Positions 22,601 to 32,007 of a stretch of 64,000 nucleotides of DNA are shown in pieces. A program made the translations under genes and the position numbers. Origin of the DNA: Leishmania infantum JPCM5 (taxonomy: Eukaryota; Euglenozoa; Kinetoplastea; Trypanosomatida; Trypanosomatidae); contig NC_009420.2 in the NCBI RefSeq assembly GCF_000002875.2, forward strand, positions 742,001 to 806,000, given 5' to 3'. Every line of letters starts with the position of its first letter. Within the stretch, counting starts at the first letter, position 1. The notes below the pieces were generated by a model. That model was not told where the DNA came from, ran no database searches, and worked only from the letters and a program-made list of their open reading frames with translations.

Positions 22601-22669
22601 ATACAACTCGGTGGGAGTAGACGAAACAAAGAGAGGTAGGGCAGAAGCTCCACTGCGGGAACGTGGTAT

Positions 22670-24169
22670 TTAGTAGGTCAGGGTTATGGCAAGAGACATG
22701 TTGGAGCCGAAGCAAAGGCCCAACATCAGAGAGATACCCGCCAGCATGGCGGCCACAGAGCGCTCGCCGGCGTAGTGCAGCGTCGGCGTGCGCGGGCAGT
22801 GGATGCACGACATCGTACCGAAGTAGCCGTTAGTCAGCCCGAACAGGAAGATAAGGACGTACGGCAGGGCGACACCGGGGATGAAGCCGCGCACGCACAG
22901 CACGATCAGCGGAATAACAGCGAGACGGCCAAAAGTACCAACAATCACGAGCTTCGGCGACGGGCGCAGCACACGGATCATCAGGAGAACTCGCGCCACG
23001 AAGTCGCCCGCATTGAACAGCGTCACAATTATAGTCATGTACCAGCCGCTGCGCGCCGGCACCAAGAAGAACACGCCAGGGAAGACCAGCAGAGTCGTGA
23101 AAAAGATGGTGAATGCGCACAGGAGCATCGGGTAGATGCGCTTGAACACAGACCACACGGAGGCGCGAAGCATCTGCTCCGTCGACGTTATGTTCTTCGT
23201 CTGATCCAGGTCCACCATCCGATCCGCATCACCAGTCGCCTGGAGCACCGCGCCGCTCTTGGCAACGAACGCGTCACTGGGCACCGCGCGCACCTCATCC
23301 GCCTCCTCCATCGCATCCAGGGTGACCTCCTTCTCTCCCGCCTTGGGCGCCTCCGCGACATCGCCCGTCGCGGGCTCTTTGCTGTCCTGCGACTCCTCCG
23401 GCTCCACATGGCCACGGCGGCGCAGCGCAGCAGCACGGAACTCAGCGATGTACTTCTGCGCGAACGGGTTGTAACGCAGCAAGACGAGCGCCGCAATAGC
23501 CATCACCTGAATACCGATTCCAATGCCGAAGTAGATGCGGGAGATGGTGAGCACGTCCTGGAACGTCGACCCCATAGACACCTGCAGGATGATCTGGATG
23601 ATCGACATGAAGAGTGCGATCACGGTCAAACCCCACTGCGCGCCGTTCATAAACTTGGTCGGGAAGGGGCCGACAAGGGCGTTCGTGCACGAGTCGCATA
23701 GCGCCTTGGAGAGGCCACCCATCATCGCGACCACCATGATCACTGCGATCGCGCCGTTCTGCGTTGGGATGGTCGCGGCCGGCACGGCGATGATGACCAC
23801 CAGCTCCACAAACGGGATGCCAAGGCCCAGGAAAAGACGAATGCCAAGCGGAATCGAGCGCATGAACGGAGTCAGTGAAGCGATCTCAGTGACGACCTGC
23901 ATAGCGTACGTGCCGGCGTTGTAGAAGGTATTCGCGTTATTCCAGAACAGCGGCGTCTCCGCAACCGCATCTGGGTCGCCGGTCGCGTAGATGAAGTACT
24001 TGGTGACAAAGTCAGGTGCAGATGTGACCGCGCTCGTCACCATCATGATGGACATGCCGAGCAGCACGAATGTAACGTATGTGTTGAACTCGGCAAGCGT
24101 GTGGAAACCCATGCGGTACCACGGGAGTGCGGAGTTGCTCCCCTCGACCGCAGCAGATTGGCCCGTCAT
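22670..24169 (-). CDS. NT2: Inosine/guanosine transporter NT2 (equilibrative nucleoside transporter family)
   Basis: A 499-aa polytopic plasma-membrane protein, the same length as Leishmania NT2, which carries inosine and guanosine. Leishmania cannot make purines de novo, so this supports salvage. About eleven hydrophobic spans are visible, with a large charged loop (about 245-335, rich in Glu/Asp/Lys) between TM6 and TM7, as in the family. Functionally mapped NT2 residues fall at exactly the expected numbers: S189 in TM5 (LFMSI), and D389 and R393 in TM8 (NAGDFVAR). The agreement of S189, D389, R393 and total length makes the NT2 assignment strong against the adenosine and nucleobase paralogues. 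The ATG at 24167-24169 gives MTGQSAAVEG. A SIDER-like repeat ends about 70 bases beyond the stop. Confidence 0.96.
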   Translation of the reverse strand: MTGQSAAVEGSNSALPWYRMGFHTLAEFNTYVTFVLLGMSIMMVTSAVTSAPDFVTKYFIYATGDPDAVAETPLFWNNANTFYNAGTYAMQVVTEIASLTPFMRSIPLGIRLFLGLGIPFVELVVIIAVPAATIPTQNGAIAVIMVVAMMGGLSKALCDSCTNALVGPFPTKFMNGAQWGLTVIALFMSIIQIILQVSMGSTFQDVLTISRIYFGIGIGIQVMAIAALVLLRYNPFAQKYIAEFRAAALRRRGHVEPEESQDSKEPATGDVAEAPKAGEKEVTLDAMEEADEVRAVPSDAFVAKSGAVLQATGDADRMVDLDQTKNITSTEQMLRASVWSVFKRIYPMLLCAFTIFFTTLLVFPGVFFLVPARSGWYMTIIVTLFNAGDFVARVLLMIRVLRPSPKLVIVGTFGRLAVIPLIVLCVRGFIPGVALPYVLIFLFGLTNGYFGTMSCIHCPRTPTLHYAGERSVAAMLAGISLMLGLCFGSNMSLAITLTY

Positions 24170-25195
24170 TCTTCCAACTTCAGCTTCGTCCAGTTTTAAT
24201 CAGTCAGAGTAACTCAGTAAGCTTCTTGAGTACGTTGGTGGGTGCGTGGGAAAAGCAGCAAGACTTTGGTTTCTATGCGTACTTCCCTCACCGCCTGTAC
24301 TTCTTTCCTTTCCAGAGATGCTCTTTTCGATGGCTACTTGGCGTGGAAGTGTGGAGTAGATTTTCGTATTAAGCCGCGCCTCGTATTTGTTGAGCTGTAT
24401 AGCTGATTGGGCCGCGTGGAGTTAGATGGAGGGCTTAACTTCGCTCGTGTGCCAGCCAGATGAGCGCAGGGATCGCCGATGATGAGGAAGAAGAGAGAAG
24501 CGGGGAGAGAACAACGTGTTACGGTAGTGGGAAAAAGAGGAAGAGTAGTGCATGGTGCTAAAATATCACTGCAGCCTTTCTTTTTACGACTGCGCATGGC
24601 AGCATTCTTTGAGCGAATCAACTCACACACCGGCTGGAAACTCGACTTTGCTTCGGGGGAGGGGGGAATGTGTGCTGGTGCTCAAGCATCCTGCGTTTAC
24701 GTCTTTCGCCGTGGGCTCTTAGTTCCCTTGCCCCTCACGATGGGAGCTCCAAAAGCACTTCGAGTGCATGTCCCCAGCACCCAAGAACGCCGAGAGACTG
24801 TTTTGGGGGCAGCACGCCTTTTTTCTTTCTTTTTGACCCGATTCCCGCGGGGATGATTGGCAAGCACGATAAACACATCTATGTCTGCACTTCTATGGCA
24901 TCCTCTGAGGCTTGAATCAAGGGGGTAAAATAGAATAAAATCCAAGTCAGCAAGGCAAGTAGGGAAGCTTGAATGCGTGTGTGCTCATCTGGCGAGAGAG
25001 GGAGGGGAGGGGCATTCTCGGAGCATATATTCACAACAGCAGCATCTTGCTGATGGACTGTGCCACTGCTAGCAGCTTAGCGGATGGCAAGTTCACTGAA
25101 ATGAAAGAAAAGCGCGCAGATGAGGCAAAGGGAGCAGAAAACCAGAGAGAAAACATTGTCGTTTTTTTTTGTGAGCTGGGCCCCCTTCTTTCCTT
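24170..25195. other. Intergenic spacer
   Basis: Spacer holding the NT2 5' UTR and the MSH8 3' UTR. It contains homopolymer runs but no supportable gene or repeat. Confidence 0.5.
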
Positions 25196-28100
25196 TCAAA
25201 CGCGGATGAAGTTTTCGATAGCGCGCACATCTTCGTGGAAGGCGGTCTCGCGCGACATCGCCTCTGATTTTGCCTTCGCCAGCTGCACCAACGTGTTTGG
25301 GATACCAGCCATCACCGCAACCTCTACGCCGTAGCTGCGGGCGCAGATGCCGCGGACCAGTCGGTACAAAAACACCACATTCGACACGCACGACCCCGGT
25401 GCAAAGCTGCGGCTCCTGTCGTTAGCCTCCTCGTCCGCAAAGGCAGCCGCTGTCTCAAACTTCAGAACAAAATCCATGTACCCCAGCTGTACCGCGCGTG
25501 CGTGTGCACCTGTGGGAGTGGTTGTTGCTGTACGTGCCTGCTCAATCGCTAGGGCGTGGTAGTGTGTGGAGAAAATAGTGAGAGGCGCTGCAGGCTTGGC
25601 CGTCGTCAAGGCGTGCAGCGTGGCGTGCGCAATAGCCATGCCATCGTGCGTCGACGTCCCTCGTCCAAGCTCGTCGACAAGGCACAGGCTGCGCGCGCTT
25701 GCGCTGTGCAGGATATCGGCGGTCTCGCTGAGCTCCACGTATAGGGTACTTTGGCCTTTGTGCGATGCATCGCGGGCACCAATGCGGGTGAAGACGCGGT
25801 CGACCGGGGAGAGTTCCATCTTGGTAGCCAGCACAGGCCCGCCTAGCTGTGCCAGGAGCACGTTTATGGCAACGGTGCGCATCAGCGTGCTCTTGCCCGC
25901 CATATTAGGACCAGTCAGAAGCAAAACGCGTCCCTCGACGTCGTCTAGGCTCACATTGTTCGCTACAGGGTTCTTTGCTGTGAGAAGGGGGTGGATCATG
26001 TCCCACCCGCGCACCACGGCGACATCACGCTCGTGCGCCGTGCAAAGCCGTGGATAGCATACCGTGGGAAACGCTTGATGGAGCTGCGCCAAGCTTAGTA
26101 AACAATCAATATACGATAGGGCCCGGCTAGCCGAAAAAAGGCGCGGAAACTCGTCACAGATGCGGCTCGCAACGCTGCACAGAACAGTAAGCAAAGCTCC
26201 GGCTTTCATGGCGGTGGCCTCCTTGTGAGTCTCCACGAGGGCTTCGATAGAAGACACGACGTACTTGACGCTCTTTGCGTTCCGCGCTCTTTCAACCATC
26301 CCGGCGGGTGTCATCTTTGGCGCATCGGCCACAGCAACCTCAATCAAGAACAGATCTTTCCCCAGATCGGCAAAATGAGCTTGCGCACCTCGGAACACAT
26401 CTTCTTGTAGCTGGCGTCGCACGTCGTGCAGCTTTGACTCGACATGCCTCAGCTTCGCGGTTGCCGCGTCGTACGCGCTCGACGTTCCTGGCGAGGGAAT
26501 CAGCAAGCCACTCTCCTCAGCGGCTTGGCGGTCGAACAAGCCTTCGATGCGCTTGCTGCTGGCTTCGGCAGTAGTAACTTCCTCGAGAAGCTCCCCTAAA
26601 AGTGCAGGAATGTCAGTCCCCTGTTCGCACGCGACCTCGCGGCACTGTGCAAAGAACTGCTTGCCCCAGCCTACCATCGCGCTTAGGGCTTGCACAGACG
26701 AGAGAATGATGCCAAGGTTCTTCTTGTACTGCACCATGGGATCGACGTACGCGATGTTTTGCGAGTCATTCTGCTTTATGTCGGACAAACGCGAAAGGAA
26801 GCGCTCGAAGTCGACGAACACTACGGACGAGAACAGAGACAGTCCCTCGTTCGAGCGGAATCGCTTCTCCCCGGCCTGCTCGCTAACCTCCATGTCCCTT
26901 AAAGAGTGCAGCAAATTGTATCGCGCCAAAAAACGCACGGCTTCTTGGCGCGCCGCGATGACCCGCGAGCTGGCGGACGGCCGCAGCAGCCAGGAGCGGA
27001 AAAGGCGACGTCCACCGTTTGTGCTGCAGCGATTTAGACACTCATTCAATGAATGCTTGTCAGAGCCATCATGCAAGTTTGTTAGCACTTCCAAATTGCT
27101 CACGGTGGCGGCATCCAGCACCAGGCCCTTGTCAAAGCGGCGCTCATAATCCATAATGGACGACTTTCCACTAGCTGCCCCACCCAACATAGTATCCGAC
27201 GCCGCTGTCCCAGAGTCGGCACCGATCACACCAGACAAGTGCGCCGTGTACTCCGTTGCCGTTGAGAAAATAGCGATGTCGCTTGCAAGACAAAGAAATG
27301 TGAAGTAGCTCGCCATCACCTGCTCTGCCGTCACCATAGCGCTCATCGACAGGCTTGGCAACGCCGTGCTGGAGATGTGCTCTACCGAGAACCCTTCGCT
27401 CTCAGTCCACTTGGTGATTTCGTCGCAGATGTGCTTGAAAGCCTGCCTCCTTTCAGCATCCTTGGAAACCCAATCGCTGCTTGATATGATCACCTCCTTT
27501 GGGTTCAACTGTTGCAAGAGAGCGCTCAATGCGCGCAAAGTGGAGTCCTTTAGAGAGCCGTAAAAGCCGTTTTCTCTCTTGATACTGAGCTCCGAAGAAA
27601 CGGCATGACAGCCAGTTTTGGCCTCTTTGTTGCCAGAGCCGCATGTGCACCAATGCGCGACGCGGCGTGATAGATCAACAGCGAACGCGTCAATTACGAG
27701 TTCCCCGTCGCTGCAGACGGGGGCAAGCGACAAAACAAAGACCTCGCGGTGATCAGACAGCATTGACGGATCTTTCAAGGTGCCTGGGGTCAACACCTCG
27801 ACCAGTTCACGCGGAACAACCTTCATCTTCGCTGCTTGCGCCTCACTCTCGGTCTCTTTCATCTGCTCAACACGGCCCACCTTGTACCCGCGATACACAA
27901 AAAGTCGAGCCCACTCATTGTAGCTTTGTTCGGGAACGCCAGCCAACCTCATTTTGCCGCGATTAGATGTGTCCAAGACCATTTTCAGGCCGAATTCTCT
28001 ATTGGCAATCACAGCATCGTAGTCGTATAGCTCGTAGAATTTGCCCTTCTTGAAGAAAATCACGACGTTGTAGTGTTTCGACTTGATGTCCCAGTACTGC

Positions 28101-28294
28101 CTTTCCATGTTGGCCATTGCATCGAGGTACTTATGCGGAATAGATATAGTCGACGGTGGCGCAGTCGGGTCGATCCCTTCCAGGAAGGGATAAGTGAAGC
28201 TCACCGAGTTCACATCGACCTGATTATCCAAAAGCACCATTGGAGAGAGGTGTGGAAACGAAAAGAACCTCTTTCTTTGCTCGTTTAAGTGCAT
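25196..28294 (-). CDS. MSH8: DNA mismatch-repair protein, MSH6-like (kinetoplastid MSH8)
   Basis: A MutS homologue of 1,032 aa from the ATG at 28292-28294. A second in-frame ATG at 28238-28240 (MVLLDNQVDV) is the main alternative start. MSH6 pairs with MSH2 as MutS-alpha, which recognises base mismatches and small loops. The mismatch-binding Phe-x-Glu is present (FYE at about 86-88 in GKFYELYDYD), in the MSH6-specific context followed by NREFGLKM. The ATPase core has Walker A GPNMAGKS at about 795-802, Walker B LCLVDELGRGTSTHDG at about 870-885 and the THYH switch. It lacks the long PWWP-bearing N-terminal extension of animal MSH6 and begins almost directly with MutS domain I. The two neighbouring loci are NT2 and the TLDc gene. 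Confidence 0.92.
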   Translation of the reverse strand: MHLNEQRKRFFSFPHLSPMVLLDNQVDVNSVSFTYPFLEGIDPTAPPSTISIPHKYLDAMANMERQYWDIKSKHYNVVIFFKKGKFYELYDYDAVIANREFGLKMVLDTSNRGKMRLAGVPEQSYNEWARLFVYRGYKVGRVEQMKETESEAQAAKMKVVPRELVEVLTPGTLKDPSMLSDHREVFVLSLAPVCSDGELVIDAFAVDLSRRVAHWCTCGSGNKEAKTGCHAVSSELSIKRENGFYGSLKDSTLRALSALLQQLNPKEVIISSSDWVSKDAERRQAFKHICDEITKWTESEGFSVEHISSTALPSLSMSAMVTAEQVMASYFTFLCLASDIAIFSTATEYTAHLSGVIGADSGTAASDTMLGGAASGKSSIMDYERRFDKGLVLDAATVSNLEVLTNLHDGSDKHSLNECLNRCSTNGGRRLFRSWLLRPSASSRVIAARQEAVRFLARYNLLHSLRDMEVSEQAGEKRFRSNEGLSLFSSVVFVDFERFLSRLSDIKQNDSQNIAYVDPMVQYKKNLGIILSSVQALSAMVGWGKQFFAQCREVACEQGTDIPALLGELLEEVTTAEASSKRIEGLFDRQAAEESGLLIPSPGTSSAYDAATAKLRHVESKLHDVRRQLQEDVFRGAQAHFADLGKDLFLIEVAVADAPKMTPAGMVERARNAKSVKYVVSSIEALVETHKEATAMKAGALLTVLCSVASRICDEFPRLFSASRALSYIDCLLSLAQLHQAFPTVCYPRLCTAHERDVAVVRGWDMIHPLLTAKNPVANNVSLDDVEGRVLLLTGPNMAGKSTLMRTVAINVLLAQLGGPVLATKMELSPVDRVFTRIGARDASHKGQSTLYVELSETADILHSASARSLCLVDELGRGTSTHDGMAIAHATLHALTTAKPAAPLTIFSTHYHALAIEQARTATTTPTGAHARAVQLGYMDFVLKFETAAAFADEEANDRSRSFAPGSCVSNVVFLYRLVRGICARSYGVEVAVMAGIPNTLVQLAKAKSEAMSRETAFHEDVRAIENFIRV

Positions 28295-29833
28295 CAAAAT
28301 TAGTGCGCCAAAGTACGGCTAGAGAGAAAGAGAGGGAGTGCAAAGAGATGTGCAAACAGTGAAAAGACCATTTTTCCCAGCACCTGTGCCTTCAATTCCA
28401 AGATATGAATAAGAAGCTCAGATTCCAAGTATTCCAGGTTACTCTGCGATCCCTGAAAACGGCGCAGTCACGCTCGCACACGAATTCGCTACTGCTTTGT
28501 ATCTAGTGCAGCTTTCATGTAAAACACTGCAGTCGTGCATCAGTGAAAAGCGCTATAAGGCCCATCGCAATGCTTGGCTTTTCTGTGTGTACAAACGACG
28601 GACTATGAAAGGCTCTCACAGCAATCTACCAAAAAGTCCACGATTGAGTTGTGGTTGGTTTTCTCGCAAATACATTCCCGTAAGAGTGAATTTCAAAGAA
28701 AATGAAGAGCTAGCCTTCTCTTCTTTCCGTTTCCTCACAGCAGAAACAGCTCATACACATCTAGTGATAGGTTCAGTGTAAACAGAGAAGAAAAGGGAGA
28801 AAAGCAAGCACCCTGAATAATAAGGAAGTTGTAAACCACCCGCACACGCTGGTGCATGAATGCACTTCCAGAGGAAAAACAAGCAAGCAGACAGCAGACA
28901 AAAATCGCGACTTCTCAATGCTCACATATATTCTTTCCCTTGCGATCCAGGTCACCGACACTATTACGCTCCAGTGTAGGGGAAAAAGAAGTACACTCTG
29001 GGATCGAAAAAAAAAAAGCAACAGTACAAAAATAATGACGGCAATCGGTGAAAGCAACACGTAGACTTTCAATCGAGTAAACAAAGCACTTAATTCTTCA
29101 GAGTTACAAAAAAAAAGCTGATAAGCATGTGAAAATAAGCAGATGGGCTCTGAATAAAGCGGCGATAAAATCTCGCGGCACGGAAAAAAGATCAGTACAG
29201 AATAGGTTGGCACTCCATCAGATTCATGCTCGTATCCCAGAGACAAGAGGAGTCAGTATATATCGCTTGCATTGCGTAGCAGAATATATATATATAAGCT
29301 GCGACCTCTAGGCTTTGTAAGCAGATATAAATCCAACGATTCAACAGCCTTATTTTTTGTCTGTCCATACTGCCTACAGTGGCATGAGCATACTGGCAGT
29401 CAACAGAAAAAGGTCTCAAAAGATTGTCTTATCGCACAAAAACCAGAATTACAAAATAGAGTAAACTGCAAGCAAAAAGGGCCTCAAAAATAATTGAAAC
29501 TTCATCTTCCCATAGCCATTGATCGTCTTCTGTGAAAATGGTGTTCATCGAAAAAAAAAAATGATAAAAAATAAAAAATAAGCTAATTGATGAACGCACC
29601 CGACAAAATGCCTCCAGAAACGAAGAAAAGAAATGGTCAGCATCACAACTACTGTCTTCAAAAAGAAGTCGGGAAGAAGTAAGGAGAGAACCGCTGCATT
29701 GAGAATCTCAGCACTTTCATCTGTTCAGACACGCAATAAAAATCCTTTCGCCGTCGTGCATAACCTCCCCAGGAATCCCGTGCACATCTGGTGGAGAAAT
29801 CAAGCACTTGCGGCGCCACATCACCTACCAAAC
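28295..29833. other. Intergenic spacer / TLDc-gene 3' UTR
   Basis: About 1.5 kb that is clearly more AT-rich than the rest of the left cluster, with A-runs (29008-29019 and 29550-29560) and a (TA)n run at about 29284-29296. No gene or recognised repeat. Confidence 0.5.
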
Positions 29834-30796
29834 TTAGCATTCGGTGCGATCCCGGCGATTAAATTCATGAGTACCATTCAATTCTAGCAGCATCTGGCAG
29901 GCCCTGCTGTCAGGATTGTCATTGACACACGAGACACCACTAGTGCGACTGCTGCCGGTTATTAATAGCTGTTCGACAATGTCTTTTTTGACCGCGTACA
30001 CTTCCACAGATTCTACAACCCATGACTCGGTCGACGAAAGGCGAGGATTTTGAAACGTTGTGCAACGCGCGCCATGTGAAGCTCCGTTTTCCAACCAGCG
30101 ATCGATAAAAAATCCGTAATATCCTGGCTGCCCTCCCATGCCAATGCCGATCTTTTCCTCGAGTGGGTGGGTATCGAAGAGGTACATGAAGTTAGAATTC
30201 ATGGACGAGTGGGAGTGGTAGATCTCCCCTTCGGTGCTCACATCATCAGTGCCATCAGCGTATGCTCGGAACACGAAGCAGTTCACGTTCCCAAAAAAGG
30301 TGTTGCTCTGCTTCTCTGGGGCGGAAGTGACGCGCTGCTTCTGCCCCTCACGAGTAGCACGAGCGGACGCTGCAGCCGCGCTTTTTGCATTTTTTTCGCG
30401 CTGTGCGACAGTTAGCCAGTCACTTTCGCAGAAGGCGCCGAGAACACGCGGGCTGTCTTTCACTTTTATTACAATGATTGTAGGGCCCCTTGATGTAATG
30501 CGCTGCACAAGTCTCTGAAAGGATTTGCCATGCAAATAACTGCTATACAATAGGTACCATCTGGTAACGCCAGAAAACGCACCGCACCTGCACGACGGCG
30601 GTAGAGCATCAGCTAAGCGAGCAGCAAGCTTGGGGGTAAGAACCAACATACGTTTGCCAGCATCGTCGACACCCACTATTTCCGGAGATGGCAAATCAGG
30701 CGGCATATGGTAGGCCTTTGCCTCCTCTTTTGCGTTGCAGTCATCGCATTCGTTGCCATCGCTACCTGGCGGTGGCGTGCTAAATGACTGACCCAT
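29834..30796 (-). CDS. TLDc-domain protein, predicted N-myristoylated (320 aa)
   Basis: Started at the ATG at 30794-30796, the protein begins MGQSFSTPPP, a good N-myristoylation signal (Gly2, Ser6). The frame is open upstream, but that part is translated TA-repeat (YIYIYAHICIHI). It also lies beyond a pyrimidine tract and AG (30839-30840) suitable as the trans-splice acceptor. A TLDc domain fills about residues 50-290: WYLLYSSYLHGKSFQRL, GPTIIVIKVKDSPRVLGAF, then FFGNVNCFVFRAY and the C-terminal GIGMGGQPGYYGFFID. TLDc proteins (OXR1, NCOA7, TBC1D24 families) are linked to oxidative-stress resistance and V-ATPase regulation. Here the domain stands alone with a Cys/Asp-rich N-terminal linker. 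Membrane attachment is inferred. It is the first leftward gene from the strand-switch region. Confidence 0.85.
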   Translation of the reverse strand: MGQSFSTPPPGSDGNECDDCNAKEEAKAYHMPPDLPSPEIVGVDDAGKRMLVLTPKLAARLADALPPSCRCGAFSGVTRWYLLYSSYLHGKSFQRLVQRITSRGPTIIVIKVKDSPRVLGAFCESDWLTVAQREKNAKSAAAASARATREGQKQRVTSAPEKQSNTFFGNVNCFVFRAYADGTDDVSTEGEIYHSHSSMNSNFMYLFDTHPLEEKIGIGMGGQPGYYGFFIDRWLENGASHGARCTTFQNPRLSSTESWVVESVEVYAVKKDIVEQLLITGSSRTSGVSCVNDNPDSRACQMLLELNGTHEFNRRDRTEC

Positions 30797-30838
30797 TGAC
30801 GGAAGACCTGTATGAGGGCAAAGACGGAGAAGAAGTTG

Positions 30839-30840
30839 CT
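30839..30840 (-). other. Candidate spliced-leader acceptor for the TLDc gene
   Basis: On the minus strand a pyrimidine tract (ATTTCTCCCCCC) is followed by the first AG here, 42 bases before the chosen ATG. It supports the MGQSFS start by placing the upstream ATGs outside the mRNA. Confidence 0.45.
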
Positions 30841-30863
30841 GGGGGGAGAAATATATAGACAAG

Positions 30864-30883
30864 CATATATGTATACATATATG
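30864..30883. repeat. 20-bp perfect palindrome in TA-rich DNA
   Basis: CATATATGTATACATATATG reads the same on both strands and is followed by a (AT)n tract to about 30905. It lies inside the strand-switch region, just upstream of the TLDc gene. Confidence 0.8.
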
Positions 30884-31972
30884 TGCATATATATATATAT
30901 ATATAGCTTGAAAAGACCCCATCGACTGCAGTTGATGACTCAATGCTTGTCTTCATCATCCACTCTTTTGCTTTCCATCATGTGGCTTTAAGTAAGAAGT
31001 GTGTGAGCTCAGCGCTCTCTGGGGAATAAGTCTGGCCACTGTGCCCAGGACTTGCCGTTGGTGTACCCTAGACTCATTATTAATTTTTTGTTGTATCAAT
31101 CAAGAAAGAACCTCGGCATTCACAGCTGCCACACCCCAATGAACATCACTGGTCGTGAGAGAAGAACAGCACGTACCTTCACCTTGCAGTATGCGAGTAT
31201 ATGCGAATCGACTTGCGACCCTCAACAACGAAGAGGGGGGGGTGGTGGAAGGTGCAAGAAAATAGCCGTCGTGTGTGTCGAATCAAAGGGCAAATGGCTG
31301 GAATGCAAGCCCCCTCCCTCTCTGCGCTTGATTCCGATGTCCACCGAAGTTCTGTTCGCTGAAGTATGCGCCCCCCCCCCCTTCACATTCTTCCGGGCCA
31401 AGTGCAAGCTGACTTTAGTGATTGGGGAGAGGGCCGCCTCTCAGAAGCTCTTTCACTTTATCAGAGGGGTCAGTGAGTCGCTGTCCTACTATCCTCTTTT
31501 TCGTTTTGTGCACTGGCCCGCTACAGCTTCACCAAACCCGTTGGGGAAGCCGCGGAGTTGCCGCACCAGAGAGTTGCTTAGGCAACTTACCAGCTGGCGT
31601 TTTCTCCGTCTTCTGCAACGCGTGTGAAATCTCCGCAGAATATTCTTCTATTTCGATAGCGCTGGAGGTGGTTCCCTCGCCCATCCAGGCTTTTCCGCAC
31701 CTTTGAGTAGCATCAACAATGGCAGAGTGTGTGCTCGAGTAGCGACTAATCTGTGCTTAAAATACTTTCTCAATCAGAGCACTCGCGCTCACGAGGCCAG
31801 CTGCCACTGTGTCGACGTGGACTTCATCTTCCAGTTTGCGTTCCTCTGTCTCTCGTATCTGTATTTCAGTTATGCATTATTTCAACCATACACTCAAGAC
31901 TGCCTACTCCCAATTCTTCATCTTTCCTGAAACTCATCGAAATCGACAGATCTATCTTCTTTACTTTTATAA

Positions 31973-31974
31973 AG
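31973..31974 (+). other. Candidate spliced-leader acceptor for PMM
   Basis: The tract TCTATCTTCTTTACTTTTAT (31951-31970) is followed by AAAG, giving an AG 33 bases before the PMM ATG. This is the expected layout of a trypanosomatid trans-splice site. Confidence 0.4.
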
Positions 31975-32007
31975 CCCCACTATCCCTATCGAAAGCGCAA
32001 CAAAAAA

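Larger units (their letters stand above)
30797..32007. promoter_or_regulatory. Divergent strand-switch region (putative bidirectional Pol II start)
   Basis: Everything to the left is transcribed leftwards and everything to the right rightwards, so this 1.2-kb gap is a divergent strand switch. In Leishmania such regions are where Pol II transcription of both clusters starts, without classical promoters. Visible sequence features are a TA-rich block with a 20-bp palindrome (30864-30883) followed by (AT)n to 30905, a G8 run at 31235-31242 and a C11 run at 31371-31381. The longest open frame (31052-31627) lacks coding bias. No tRNA or other RNA gene was found. Histone marks and base J cannot be judged from sequence. 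Confidence 0.8.

Noticed and set aside
28238..28294. Possible PCNA-interacting (PIP) motif at the MSH8 N-terminus (QRKRFFSF)
   Set aside because: The required hydrophobic residue at position 4 is Arg and the aromatic pair is misplaced, so the match is too weak.
31052..31627. 191-codon open frame inside the strand-switch region
   Set aside because: It starts at a non-ATG codon, contains translated homopolymer runs and has no family resemblance.
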